64,000 nt of DNA, from NCBI GenBank assembly GCA_030272585.1, contig BSYQ01000012.1:2604001-2668000 (forward strand), given 5' to 3'. The number at the start of each line of letters is the position of its first letter. Within the stretch, counting starts at the first letter, position 1. Source of the DNA: Bryopsis sp. KO-2023 (lineage: Eukaryota; Chlorophyta; Ulvophyceae; Bryopsidales; Bryopsidaceae). The position numbers and the translations under genes are program-made. Below the pieces are notes generated by a model that saw only the letters and a list, made by a program, of their open reading frames with translations, did no database searches and was not told the origin of the DNA. Below, in pieces: positions 1-11,872 of the stretch.

Positions 1-326
1 GGAAAAGAAAGGGAACCTGCCCAAAAAAAAACTGCAATGAAGGAAAAAGAAAAAATTAAAATATTAAGATTGATGGAGGGGAGGGGTCAGCAATGACAAA
101 GATGTATGGTTACTTGGATTTGTTTCTCATATATATATATATATATAAGTTAAATACAGTTACAGTTTTATTTTCCACTTTTTTTATTTTTGATTCTTTG
201 TTTTTTTTAATTCTTGTTTTTTGAGAGGTGTCATTGCTTTCTGTACTCCTTTGGAGATTTCCTTTCATCTGGTTTCGTTTTTATTTTTTGGTCATTTTTC
301 TTCCGGTGGTGTTTCAAATCGGGCAG
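1..326. other. Intron of the CstF-77 gene
   Basis: AT-rich sequence with an (AT)n tract near 128-147 and T runs. No exon that splices in phase could be seen. It precedes the acceptor GGGCAG at 321-326. Confidence 0.6.
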
Positions 327-3300
327 GCGATGCTGGGCAAATCCAACACGAGCAGATCCTGTTGTGGCAGCAATATTTGGAGTTCGAAAAATCCAACCCT
401 CAAAGACTGGATCCTCAGACTTTGGTGTCCAGAGTCAGTCTGGCCTACGACCAAGCATTGATGTGTTTGGTGCACCATCCAGAGGTAACGCTCACATAAT
501 AATTTAGCGAGGGGTTAAATTGATATGAATTGATGCTGGAAACTGGATAGTTAGTAGTAGTTCTCTTTTGGAAATAATATTTTGAGACTGGTGATAGGTA
601 TCCTTGCGACTTGATTGATATATTGTGGAAAAATGAGTGCGGGAGAGAGAAAGTGTGAGAAAAAGTGTGAGAGATGGAAAAAGAGTGAGAGAGAGTGAGA
701 GATTTTCATAAAACTAATTCTTTTATCAAGAAAATTCCTTGTTTTTTCACCAAGCGCTGTGAAATTTTGGACATTTTTGCCTGTGGGTTCTCGTTTGTAA
801 TAGCTGGCAGGGTGAAAAAAAAATGATTGTTTTTGGCATGCCTGCTTGTTTTCACACACAGATATGGAACGATTATTCACGATTCCACCTGAGCACATCT
901 GGTGGGGGTTCCGTGTCTGCCGTGAAAGTCTTGGACAGAGCTCGTGTGGTAAGATATTATTCTTCTTCTCCCAGTTTTTTTTTTCCTCTGAGGAAAAAAA
1001 AAATAGTACTTGTGAGGTCTTAAAATAGAAACCTCTGCACACAGCAATCTAGTTTGCAAAAATTTCATCACCTTTCTGTTTAACAAATAACTACAGAAAT
1101 AATTTTTTTAATTTAGAACTTTTAATTCCTTTTTTAGATCGATTGATTGCCATCTTGCATCCATGTGCTCATGCTCTGTGTGCTTTTTTTAGATATTTGA
1201 ATTCTTTTTTTCATTGTCGTCCTTTTTTATTCTTTCATGATGTATAATTTTCCTTTCCCTCAAATCTTACATTCGATTTTGTTTTTTTGTTCCGTTTTCT
1301 GCCTTTTTTTTCCAGTGTCTTCCCACTTGCCTGATGCTGCACTTCGCCATGGCAGACATAGAGGAACAGGAGGGTCACATCGAAAAGGCAAAAGACGTCT
1401 ACGAGGAATTGGTCAAGTGCGTAGAAGCAAAAGAGCAAAAACCTCCCCAAGGGGAAGGTGAACCCCAAAACAATAATGCAAACAACAACGGTAATACCAC
1501 CAACAGCAGCAGCAGCAAGGGAAAAGAGAAATTCGCCGGTGTGGATCTATCGGATCAAGCGGCCCTCGTTTGGATCACTTACATGCGATTTCTCAGGCGG
1601 GTGGAAAATGTCAAAACTTCGAGGGAGGTGAGTGCGATATTGGCTGTACCGACCATCAATCGTTGTTTTTCTTTCCCCCTATTCCCCCCCAAAAAGAAAA
1701 AAAAAGAAAAATTGGAGTCAGGAATATGTTGGAACTTTTGTGAATTTGGATTTTTTTTTAAGTTACGATTGCTCATTCAGGCGTTATTTCGTTGGCAGGA
1801 TTTCCCAGGGTGAATTCTGTTCATTGTTTTTTTTTCCTTATTCATATTCAACATCCCACTTAAGAGAAGCAAGAAAAAGTTGCAAAATGTAATTTTTTGT
1901 TTTATTTTTTTTTTCAGTTGTTTATTCGCGCGACCAAAACGGGGAATAATCCCTGGCCGGTTTATGTTTCGGCTGCCCTCTTGGAATGGAGGTCGTCCAA
2001 AGAGCAGCAAGTGGCGGTTCGAATTTTCGAAAAGGGAATGACCAAGTTTTTGGATGTACCTCAATTCGTTCTGCAATACATCGATTTCCTTCTGGGTGAG
2101 TTCTTTTTCAAAAGGGGGAGGGAGTTTGTGTTTTTTCACAGAAACATTTTCATAGGAACATCTAACTATTTCTAGTCAAAAATTTCCGTGAATCCATGAG
2201 AATATAGCAAAGGGGGTGGGGTGGGGTGTTGGGCAAAAATCATCGAAAGAGCTTTTACTTGAGTAGGGTGAGCTCATGCCGAACGGACCACTAGCTGTTG
2301 CAGAAGCCCTGTTTGTTTGAATGGAGTTGACTAATAGGTTCAAATGTTGGCATTCAGGAATCGGAGACATGGTAAATGCCCGAGCCGTTTTCGAAAGGGC
2401 ACTGGCCAGGGAACCTTGCGAGAAAAGTCAAGCGATGTGGGAAAAATACATCCAGGTACGTTGGCGAAAAACAAAAAGCTTTTTTTTTTTCTCTTTTTTC
2501 TTTCGGTCAACATGATATCCTCTCCGCCACCCCCGTGTTGCTATCCCCATGACGAAAATGAGCCTTTTTTTTCCCCATTTTTCCCAGGTTCTGTACGAAA
2601 TCGGGGATTTGAAGCAATCAAAGGAGGTGGAGGAGCGATACAGGGCTGCAATGGGCGACACGACCCCCAACGGACTGCACACCATGATGGCTAGGTACAA
2701 ATTCTTGGGAGTTTGGCCCACCAGTCCAGGGAACCAAACGGTGCACATGAAGAGGGTCTTGGGGATGCTTCCCCCTCCACCTACCCACTTGCCTGTGCCA
2801 CAGCCGATGGCGCCCAGAGGCCAACCAGCAGGTATTGCATTTTGCTGTCAAATTTTGAAAGTCAGACATCGGTGCATGCAGCCCTTTCTCATGGAAAGAA
2901 GTTTTTGGCAACCCCAGAAATTTGACCGACCTGGGGTCCGCGTGGGTTGATGTTTAGTCTGTGTGTGTGTTCGTGTGTATGTCAGACATGCGAGGGCAAT
3001 CGAGCGGGGTGAGGGAGGAGCCTTTGAAACTGCCGCCTGCTCTGGGGAATTTCATCAACAAGCTGCCGCCCATACAAGGCGGGGAGGGCCCCGTTCCGGA
3101 CGTGGATCGAGTGTTGAACGTGTTGATGAGGACCGATCTTTCGCCGGCATCTGTTTCTCAGAAATGTGTGGACCCCTCCCGAGAATCATCCCGGAAAAAA
3201 TCGCACACATCGTGGGCTGGTGGGTACCAGTGTGTTTTGGCACCCCCCTCCTCCTCCCCCATCCTCAATGGGTTTTTTTGTTCAAATTTATTATTATTTT

Positions 3301-4080
3301 GGAGGGGGGAGGGAGGGAGGGGTTTCTTTGCAATTATTTGTTCGAAATGCGCTTGGTTTCGTCTCAGGAAGCTTCATCGATTTGCTGAAATTTGAAGCCA
3401 AAAGAAAAAAAAAATGGGGATTTTTTTTTAAATTATGATTACTTTTTTTTTTTTTTTTTTGGGGGGGGGGGTAGAGGGTTTTCCTTTTTTTTATTTCCCA
3501 GTCCTAGCTGTGGTTGAGGATTTATGGATTGAGAAAGATGTGGTGTGGTTTTTTTGTGTTTGTTTTTTGGACCGTACAGGTGATGATATGGGCGGAAGGA
3601 AAAGAAAGGCCGAACAAGAATCAGAAATGTATCCAAGGCAGTGGGAGCCTTCCATGGATGAATACAGGTCGAAAAGCTAATTTTTCAAAATATTTTTTCA
3701 TTTCTTTCTTTCTTTCATTTTTTATTTTTTATTTTTTTAAGGAAAATCAATCATGTGGAATAAAAAGAAAGAAACCTGTTCAAAGAATTGTGAAATGGTT
3801 CAAAAAAAAGAGTTATTCGAAAATAAGGAGAATAAAAAACAGGTTTTTTTCTGGGGGTTTGAAGAAAGCATGGGAGGGTCGAAAATTAGGTTTTTTGATT
3901 GTGTCTTCTTTTTTTTAGTTTTTATTTTTAATAAAGTTTAAGAATTTTTATTTATTTTCTGGCTACAGGATGCGAATGAGGAGAAAAAGAAATATAGAGC
4001 AGCAACAGGCGGCGGCGGCGAAAGCAGCCACTAAGAGTTCTAGGAATGGATTAGGAGGTCCACCCATTGAAGTGCCTTGA
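327..4080 (+). CDS. CSTF3: CstF-77 / Rna14 / Suppressor-of-forked (3' part; 5' end outside window)
   Basis: HAT-repeat scaffold of the cleavage stimulation factor, acting in the nucleus in mRNA 3' end cleavage and polyadenylation. Exons read in phase: 327-484, 862-948, 1316-1627, 1918-2095, 2358-2455, 2588-2831, 2986-3219, 3580-3667, 3969-4080, ending in TGA. About 500 residues are visible. Family signatures are the segments YLEFEKSNPQRLD, AYDQALMCLVHHPE, WITYMRFLRRVENVK, QYIDFLLGIGDMVNARAVFE and YRAAMGDTTPNGLHTMMARY, matching HAT repeats in order. The C-terminus (MDEYRMRMRRKR) resembles the basic end of CstF-77. An Asn/Ser-rich insert sits between HAT units at about 1470-1530. Upstream exons, including the start codon, lie before position 1. 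The junction 3219/3580 is the least certain because it uses the donor GTGGGT and the exon upstream of it has a weakly conserved tail. Confidence 0.9.
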
Positions 4081-7066
4081 TTTTTTTTTTCCTTTTCTTT
4101 GGGGGGGGGGAATATCAAATGATCCTAACCACAAAAGAGAGGCTTGATTTCGAAAAAAGGGGTGAGAAAAAAAAATTAAATTTATGTATCGGCGAAAAGG
4201 AACAGAGAAAGAAAAAAGAAAAAGGTAGCCGAGCAATTAATTTTTGGGGGGTGGGGTGGAATATGGTGTGGATCCTAGGAATTAAAAGGTTTTTTTTTTT
4301 GGTTTTTTTTTTGGGGGGGGGAGTTGGGAATTACAACAAAAGAGAAAAAAGACTGTTTAAAAAAAAAAAAAGGAAAAAAAAAAGACAAGTAGTGTTTTTT
4401 GGGGGGGGAGGAAACGACGGTGGTGGTGGTTGTGATTGGATTGCAGAATTTCTATGACCTTTTTTTTTTTTTTCAAATGGTTATTGTGTGGTTCGAAGAG
4501 AAATCATAGAAAGAAAAAAAAGAAAAAGTGGGTGGAAAAAAGAAACGAAACGAAGGCTAGCCTATTTCTTGTGTTTCGGTGGTTGAATTTTTTTTCTTTC
4601 ACCGAGGTGGATTCCAGGAGGAAGTTTAGTTTTTTTTACTGAGTTTGGCCTTTTGTTTTTGTTTTCTTAAACAAAAAAAGAAGAGGAAAAAAAGAGGTGG
4701 ATTTCAAATTCATACATGCACGTATGCATACACATATGTTTTTATTGGGGGGTGGAAAAAGATCGAAAAAACAAAAAAAAAGAGGAAAAAACAAATAAGA
4801 AAAAGAAAGTTTTAAGGGAAAAAAAACAACGAAAGATTTCATAGGAGGAGAACTCTCTAAATGTAAATTCATAAAGGCAAATGTATTCATGTAATTGTCG
4901 CAACCACGGTCTAGATTTTACCCCAACAAAGTTTGAATTGAGCAAGAAAGGGAAAAAAAAATGAGTCGAAAGAATGGAAAGAAACAAGTTGGTTTTTGCA
5001 TGGTGTTAGAAAAAAAAAGGAGAAGAAAAAGAAAAAGAAAAAAGATTTCCATTGATTTTGCGATCGAAAAAGTTCTGGGAAGAATTTTTAAAAAAGATAT
5101 GTTGCATCTCGTTCATACTCTGTGATTTTTTTTTTAAATGGCTGCTTTTTGGAGATCTTTTTCTCTCCCTTTTTTTTTTACTGTATCCCTGTCTGCTATG
5201 CATATGGCTGAAAAATTGGCAATTGAGGATCTGCGTCTTTTTTTTTTAATCTGTTTTCACCTCTTCAGGCGATTTGTGGAGACATTTTGCTTTTTCAAGA
5301 AAAAATACCGCGAAGGAGAAAAAAGGATGCATGCATGTATGCATGCATGCATGAATGCATTTTTACATTAAAAAAAAAGAGATGCATGTTTTTCAGGGCG
5401 GCATTGTTTCTGTGTATATCTTTGGGGCTCTTATCAACAGTTTCTTTCGCTTTCTATTTTTGCCTTTCTTCAGTTTTTCATCCGGGGGGTGACTATTGCA
5501 TGTCTGTCATGCACCCATAATGGAGCTTCAGCCTTGAGAAGAAGAGATTCTTTTCGAACAATGCTTTGAGAGGGGGGATGGCCCTGCTGTTGCTTTTTTG
5601 CTTTCTTTTTATCTTTTGTTGAATCCTCGATCTCTTTGTTGCACCCTGAAGAAGAAAATTCCTGAGAAAGAGTCATGTGTGTGCGTGAGTGCGTGGGGTT
5701 TTCCTGTTGTTTTTGGAACAAAAGGGGAAGGGAGGGGGGGGCTTTTGTATAATCTGATGAAGGCTGCAATGAATATAAGGCCTGTTTGTTTTTTCATGAA
5801 ACCTGAATTGATGTGTGTGCATGAGTGTGTTTTTTTTTGGCTTGATTGAAGGTTCGCTTCCTTGTTTTATCTGTGTTTTCTGGGCTGGGTGCTGCTTTTT
5901 TGTTTGTGTGTGTGTGTGTGTGTTCAATTGCATTATGGTAGGAGGGAGCCTGTTATCACAACAATGGCTTTCCTCAATTGTGAAAATATTTGGACATTTC
6001 GACTGTGCGCGGTGTGTGTGTGTGTTTCGTTTTTTTGTGGTTAGATAAAAGGGATTAGGTGGGGAGCGTCTTGATTGTCGTTCGTTTCTTGGGGAAAGGT
6101 TGTTTTTGTTGATTGGTTGTACTTGGCCTTTTGGGGGGCTTTAGATGTGTGTGTGTGGTGTGGGTAGGGGCTGATCAGAAGGTGTATTGTCGATTTGGAG
6201 GACTCTAGTTGTTTCCACAAATGAAATCAATGTTCAGTACTTGACAGTGATTGTTGAAGGGGAGGTCCCCCATTGCCTTTCTAGGTTTTCCTTTTTTGTC
6301 TGGTGGTGGGGGGGGGAAGGCAGTATATATACTCGTTTGTGTGGCTTGGGTTTCGTTTTTTGTTGAAGGGGACAATTTCATGAAAGGGTGAGGTTTTTTT
6401 TAGGGTATTCTGAACAGTTGGGCACTTTGTAAACTTTTCAAGAAATGTATCCCCAAAACACCAAAGCCACACTGCTTGGTGCACCCATGTGGCGACGCCG
6501 CTGCTCTGGTGTCAGGCACGAGGATCTCGATCAAAAGAAAAAGAAGAAAAAAAAACTGCATTCCAATTCAGAAATTGCTTATACCAACCAAAATTTAAAC
6601 TTTGTGCATCGAACAAACGCCAAATATCGAATATCCGCAATCTACCCTCCAGTTTGGTGGCTTTGATGAGGTGGTTGGTATGAGGTTGCGACAGGAGCTT
6701 AAAACATTGAACGCAGCCTAAGAGAGCTCCGTCCCCAACGCGTTAACGCCTGGTTAGGCAAAGCAGAAAGATATGCCCCAGAATAAGGGAGAGATATGAG
6801 CAGAGTGGCTCCTCAGGCAACATGCAATCATTGATTGATTGGTGTCCTTGGGAAACAACCCCCTCTCTTCATTTTGCAATCAGTTCCCTTTACCTTTTTC
6901 TCAAAGTTTAGGCATTCAGTTCCTACAGCACCAACAAGAAAACAACGTTGCAGGGCAGCATCGACGTAGGATCTTTGGTACTTGACTGAACCTTCGATTT
7001 CAGCCGCAAAGGACCACCAATATTGACATATCATACCCTCGTTCCACGTGCGTGCGTTTCGGCAGG
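4081..7066. other. Intergenic / 3' flank rich in T and G homopolymers
   Basis: No supportable gene. After the CstF-77 stop the + strand is dominated by long T and G runs, GT dinucleotide tracts (about 5909-5922, 6016-6028, 6148-6158) and a GCATGCAT-type tract near 5326-5359. ORFs here are open only because of the skewed composition. A piece at about 6667-6850 belongs to a repeat seen again near 38.28 kb. Confidence 0.6.
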
Positions 7067-7419
7067 ATGCATAACGGAGTGAAGGTGGGACTGTGCATGA
7101 TGCTTTTGCTTTGTTTCGCTCCAGGGGTGAAATCGTATCTTGACGCCGCTGCGCTTGATGTTTGAAGAAACGTCCATAGTGCGATGGAGGCTTACTTTAC
7201 CCTTGGGCCCTGCGATCGTTCCTTCGCCTCTTGTATCCTTTTATCTGTTTTGTCTTACGGCGGCAGTGCGGTACCACTGTAAGAACATTGTCGTGGCGTC
7301 TTCGCAAGTACTGCAGCTACCCTCGGCGCGAACAGAGTTGCGTTCAAGCAACGAAACAACAGTGCCGGGATTCTCGACAGGTTGAATTCTTGGAGCCGTG
7401 GATGTGTCTGCAAGTTTGA
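7067..7419 (+). CDS. Possible small secreted Cys-rich protein (incomplete model)
   Basis: An ATG at 7067 opens a typical signal peptide: positively charged start, hydrophobic run CMMLLLCF, then APGVKS. The frame stops after 33 codons. Downstream, after an acceptor-like CCATAG ending near 7180, two frames remain open and contain many cysteines (for example CDRSFASC, and SCVQATKQQC near 7337-7366). I could not join the signal peptide to these exons with certain splice phases, so this is a candidate only. It lies 300 bp upstream of the first ZZ-family gene and could be unrelated to it. Confidence 0.25.
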
Positions 7420-7724
7420 GGTTCCGTCCGTTTCTTCTTATGTTACAAAGGCTTCTTCAGACCTACAGGGTTTGGCTCGAAAACAGATGCGGTCTGGGGA
7501 TTGGAGGGGGGTTTCATTCTGCTCTGCTGGAAAGTGTGTGTAAACTTCGTCTCATATGTTCGTAAACAAGGGAAGATTTGCTTGAAAGGGCGTGCTGGAC
7601 ACGGGTCAATACGAGCTGGAAGATGATGATACAGCAAAGAAGAACGCTCCAGACACGGTTTGGTTGTCAGACTAGCGATGCGGAGTAGTAAGCGTATGAC
7701 GGAATGCGCACTTGGTGAATCCTA

Positions 7725-10353
7725 ATGGTTCCGAGCGACAGCAAGTTCAAGGTTGCATGGGGGTTTCCAGAAGGCAGGTATTCGATACATAAAGGGTGTT
7801 CTACAGATGTAATGATACGGTCGCCTCCCCAATGCCGCTTTGCAAGGCTTGATTGTTGTGTTTTTTTTCGTAAAAAAAAAACACTGTTTTCAGCGCAGCG
7901 ACAGAATAAGCATGCTTCACACACATCAAAGCATGAGGGAGTTGAAACCTCCAACCACCGGAGAGCTCCACCGCCACGTTTGCGAGCTGGCGGAGGACGA
8001 GCACGCACAAGTGCTGGCGTTCAGCAGAAACCTTGATATTGTTATGGCTTCCCCAGTCGAATGCGCTCAGTTCAAAGGTAGAGTTCCAGTAAGTTGCATC
8101 TGGACGTGCGTTACACTGCTTTTCCGAGATCTTCGACGATTTCTATTTGGGGGGTGATTCAGATTTTCTGCAGTGCGAGTTTAGTATATCCGAGGGACCT
8201 GCGATTCGCTCGCAAAAGTACACGAATCTAGAGACGGTCGAAAAAATTTCTTTGGCGCTGCGTTTCAGGCCGTTGACAGCGTTCTCTTTTCCCCCTAGAT
8301 TCCCGTCAGACTGAGCAACAAAGATATGACGCAGCTTCGGTCCCGCCGGTCTAACCGGTCGCGCCGGTCTAACTCGACCCCCCCTCCCATCCCCCCGTGC
8401 TTGATTCAGACGCATGACCGACATAGAATTCTGAAAATCTAGCCCCAACGGCATATATATATATATGTACCCCTCCAGGAGGATGCACGAATTTCCATCA
8501 GTAATGCCAAGTGAACTGGACGATTCTTTAGAAAAAACATCTAGTTCAGTTGTGCGGTACACTGACAGTTTGCTGTGGTTTATGGAAAATGCAGGGAGTG
8601 TGTGGGGACCATGCGTCAGCGACATGACCCTTGTGGTGAAAGATGAAAACGATCAACCGGTTCAAATGTCCATCATCCGGCATCCGTATTACTTCGACGC
8701 GACATGGAGTGTCCCCATGGAGAAAATTCCCCTGGTGGTGGGAAACCAAAAACAATCCTTGCACAAAACGCCATTGCAGTCGGTTGATCTTGGCACATTC
8801 CTGGACAACATCTCGGTATACACGGATCTCAACGTAAGTACACCCCCCCCTCCAAAAAATGTATTCAACATGCACCAGATGTGTGTTTTTTCGTTGGGCC
8901 ATTTCTTCAAGGAGGGTTACTCTTGGTTAAGGTGCTGACTTTTTTTTTCTCCTTTCTCCTTTTTGCATACTGAAAGGAACACTTTTTTTGTGTATGTATC
9001 TGTTTTTTTTTGTCAAATTGCAGTGTTCTTCTTTGAAAGCACCTGGAGATTCAGATGCTGTCGTCAGTGCCCAGACTTGTGTTCTGCCGGTACAAGAAGG
9101 AAGGAAAGTCAATTTCCATGTGGAACTGTACAATTATCATCAGGATCCACCGGTGTTAGTCATTGTTACAACATCCAAGGGCACCAGTGTTCAGGTAGGT
9201 CTGGCGCTAATGCATCAGGAAAATTAAAAGACAAATTACGTATATTTGATTGATCATGCTGATGGGGTGGGGAATAGGCGCAATCAGTTGCTGTTTAAAT
9301 CTACGTCCATGGGGTTACATAACTTTCGAAGAATTCGTAAGTGTTCATGGATTCCAAAAAATTCCAAAAATGTAAGAAAATGTATGGTTAAACTGTATTT
9401 ACTCAAAGAAAAAGTGAAAAAGAAAAAAAAAGGAACCTCAGGTTTGATTGGATGAAAAAGAGAGGGGACATATGTTTTTCTCGGAACTTTTCAATCTTCT
9501 CGCTTTGCATTCTTTGTTAAATTCAGATTTGAACAAGAAAAAGTGAATGAAAAACCAAGGGAGCAATGGAACTGAAAGTACCACTGATATGCCTGTATGC
9601 TTTTGTCAGGTCTTGGACAAGCAAAACACTGCTGGAGGATTTCATGTGGGTGCCCACGGGCAGAAACTTCGGTTCAACAATGCTGGACAAAGATGTACGT
9701 TCGCATCAATGGGAGTGAAGGATGACCGTGCCGAAACAGGGGTGCCATTGACAGGGACCATGGAAGCTTCTGAGAAAGGAAGCGATGTGATTGTGGTTGT
9801 CCAGGTGCCTTTAATACGAAAACAACGAGCTGGGAGCTTGTTCTTCCCTGGCGGTGCTGCCTCCTTCCTGGGGGCTCTTAATAACATACCTAACCTAGGT
9901 TTTGGTGGAGGTGGTTTCGGTGGAGGTGGTTTTGGTGGCAGGAGAGTGTTTGGATCATCCCCACCAACACCTGTGGAGGGGCTGGGTCAGACCCAGTGTC
10001 CGTTCCCGGCCCTGAAAGACTACCTCATTGCACGGGATGACATGTACCCTGTAAGAGTTACAATCCAGTGGTGCAAGGGCACAGTCAATGGGGAGGTGGA
10101 TGCAGAGGTCATAGATTCAATTGCCAATCAAATGGAGGAGGCGGAATCGAGATCTGATTGGTGGGAGTCCCTCATGGCTGGAAAATTTCAGAGCCAACAC
10201 CAAACGGCATTGCGATATCCCGTGGAGAGTTTTTACAGCAACCCTGATGGGCACTGTGATAAATGTGGGATCAGGTACAGGAGGTTGGCGTGCCCTGATT
10301 TCAATTTTTGTGAGGTTTGCGAAGTTGTGAATCTCCGTGGCCATCACTGTTAA
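7725..10353 (+). CDS. ZZ-finger protein of unrecognised family, copy 1
   Basis: Exons 7725-7777, 7899-8077, 8595-8833, 9024-9194 and 9610-10353 keep phase and give about 461 residues. I do not recognise the family. The N-terminal 70 residues are unlike anything I know. Next come about 230 residues that look like a beta-rich globular domain (VWGPCVSDMTLVV; VNFHVELYNYHQDPPVLVI). A Gly-rich linker follows (FGGGGFGGGGFGG), then a segment with YPVRVTIQWCKG and a C-terminal ZZ-like zinc finger (HCDKCG...CPDFNFCEVC...GHHC). Compared with copy 2 the finger lacks four residues (RLIF) just after the first Cys pair. The start is chosen because its first 17 codons encode the same peptide in copy 2. Exon structure is identical to copy 2, so the pair arose by duplication. 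Confidence 0.75.
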
Positions 10354-11798
10354 GAAAGCGCTGTTTCTCCTCATCTGACGAACGATCATCCCAACCATCG
10401 GCTTCTTATAGTTAAGCGGGGTGGGGTCAATCCTTACGGAGAAAACCCTGTGCTATGCAATGCCAGCCCCCACGTGTTTCTGCAACGAATGGAAAGTCAA
10501 GAGTGGGGGCCTGTTTCAGGTGTTTGTCTAGATTTTGATGTTTGTATTTTTGGAACATCCTCTGCTAAAAATGCATGCATGATACTCCCAGGTGTCTGGT
10601 TCGCAATGAACGATTTCGATTTTTGATGAGTAGGAAAGTTTTTTTTGGGGGGGGTTAAGTGTAGTTTATTTCGCCATGATCACTCAGTTAGGGGAGCGTC
10701 GATTGGGTTGATTCGACGGTTTGTACTTTGCATAGGCGTTGTGTATCTTGTATGGAACGGATGTTTTTTGTATTTATAAATTGAGAAGAAGCTAAGTCGA
10801 CCGAGAAATCGTTTGAGGAGTGTTTGTTATCTTGATTCGGGATTTTGCGGAGGGAGAAGGATATTGCTATATATTACGACCGACTCGGTTCGGGAGTGTG
10901 TTTTGGCTGGTTCTTTTTGAGAAACTCGTTGTAAACGACACATTTCAGCCTTTTGGATTTACGAAACGCACCCTCTCACCCTTTCCGAAACCATGATGAA
11001 ACGACCTCTTCCCTAAACAAAAACTTCCTGACGAGTCAAGAACTTCTGTAGTTTTCGCAGGAAACCAATCTAGTTAATTGATATCAGAAGATAAGCACAC
11101 ACACCCAGGATTTCTCCGAATTCGACACGATTGTCGACGAGCTCTTCGAAGTGATCTTGCTTGGTTAGATTTCTTGGGCTGTTGGGCTGGTGAGGGAACC
11201 AACACCCTCTATCATAGAGGTATGATACCCGTGCCATACCTCACTCCATAGCCACACCAAACCACAGCCACAGCGGCATACTCAAGTGTACAACTGATTC
11301 CCATAGCCACACCAAACCTCCACTAATGTTTCGGAGATTGTGTTGACCCTCTCGCTTTGAGATCTGCGTGTGTCAAGAAAGAACAGATGTGTAGGGTGAA
11401 GGACAGTTTCTTTTGTTCTCTCACCAGCAGATGTGAACGCAACCCATTTATCAGTCAATCAATTGATATTTACAACCCACAGCGAAAGATAGCCATCACC
11501 CTACATTATGCTGGGACAAGGACAAAAAAGATAAAAACAAAAGAAAAACAAAATACGAGTATGAAACTTCAATTTCACACGTTTCTCGACGATCTGTGTG
11601 ATACCGTTTTCGCTGACCAAGGAGGGGATATCAACGCTTGTAGACCCCGCCACACTGTGGGGGTTTGGTTGATCAAAGACAAACCCGTAGAACGCACATC
11701 ATTATGCAGCATCTGAACCACGTGGTTACACTTGTGGTGTTGTTCCTTGTTGATCAATATGGAAGCTACGATATCACCAAATTCTAACAATACATTGA
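10354..11798. other. Intergenic
   Basis: No gene seen. The first 300 bp remain recognisably similar to the 3' flank of copy 2 (18332-18680), marking the downstream limit of the duplication. A short repeated phrase CATAGCCACACCAAAC occurs near 11249 and 11302. One arm of a distant inverted repeat lies at about 11466-11507. Confidence 0.5.
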
Positions 11799-11872
11799 GC
11801 CTGCTTAGCTCAGTTGGCTAGAGCGCGCCCTTCGTAAGGGTGAGGTCGAGAGTTCGACTCTCTCAGTGGGCA
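11799..11872 (+). tRNA. tRNA-Thr (anticodon CGT)
   Basis: A 74-nt cloverleaf. Acceptor GCCTGCT pairs with AGTGGGC with G-U pairs at 4:69 and 5:68. D arm GCTC/GAGC; anticodon stem CGCCC/GGGTG enclosing loop TTCGTAA, so anticodon CGT at 11833-11835. T arm GAGAG/CTCTC with loop TTCGACT; discriminator A. A-box and B-box promoter sequences are intact and there is no intron. Confidence 0.95.

Noticed and set aside
551-1042. 163-codon minus-strand ORF over the CstF-77 exons
   Set aside because: Shadow of intronic low-complexity sequence and a coding exon on the other strand; Phe/Lys/Ser-rich with no domain.
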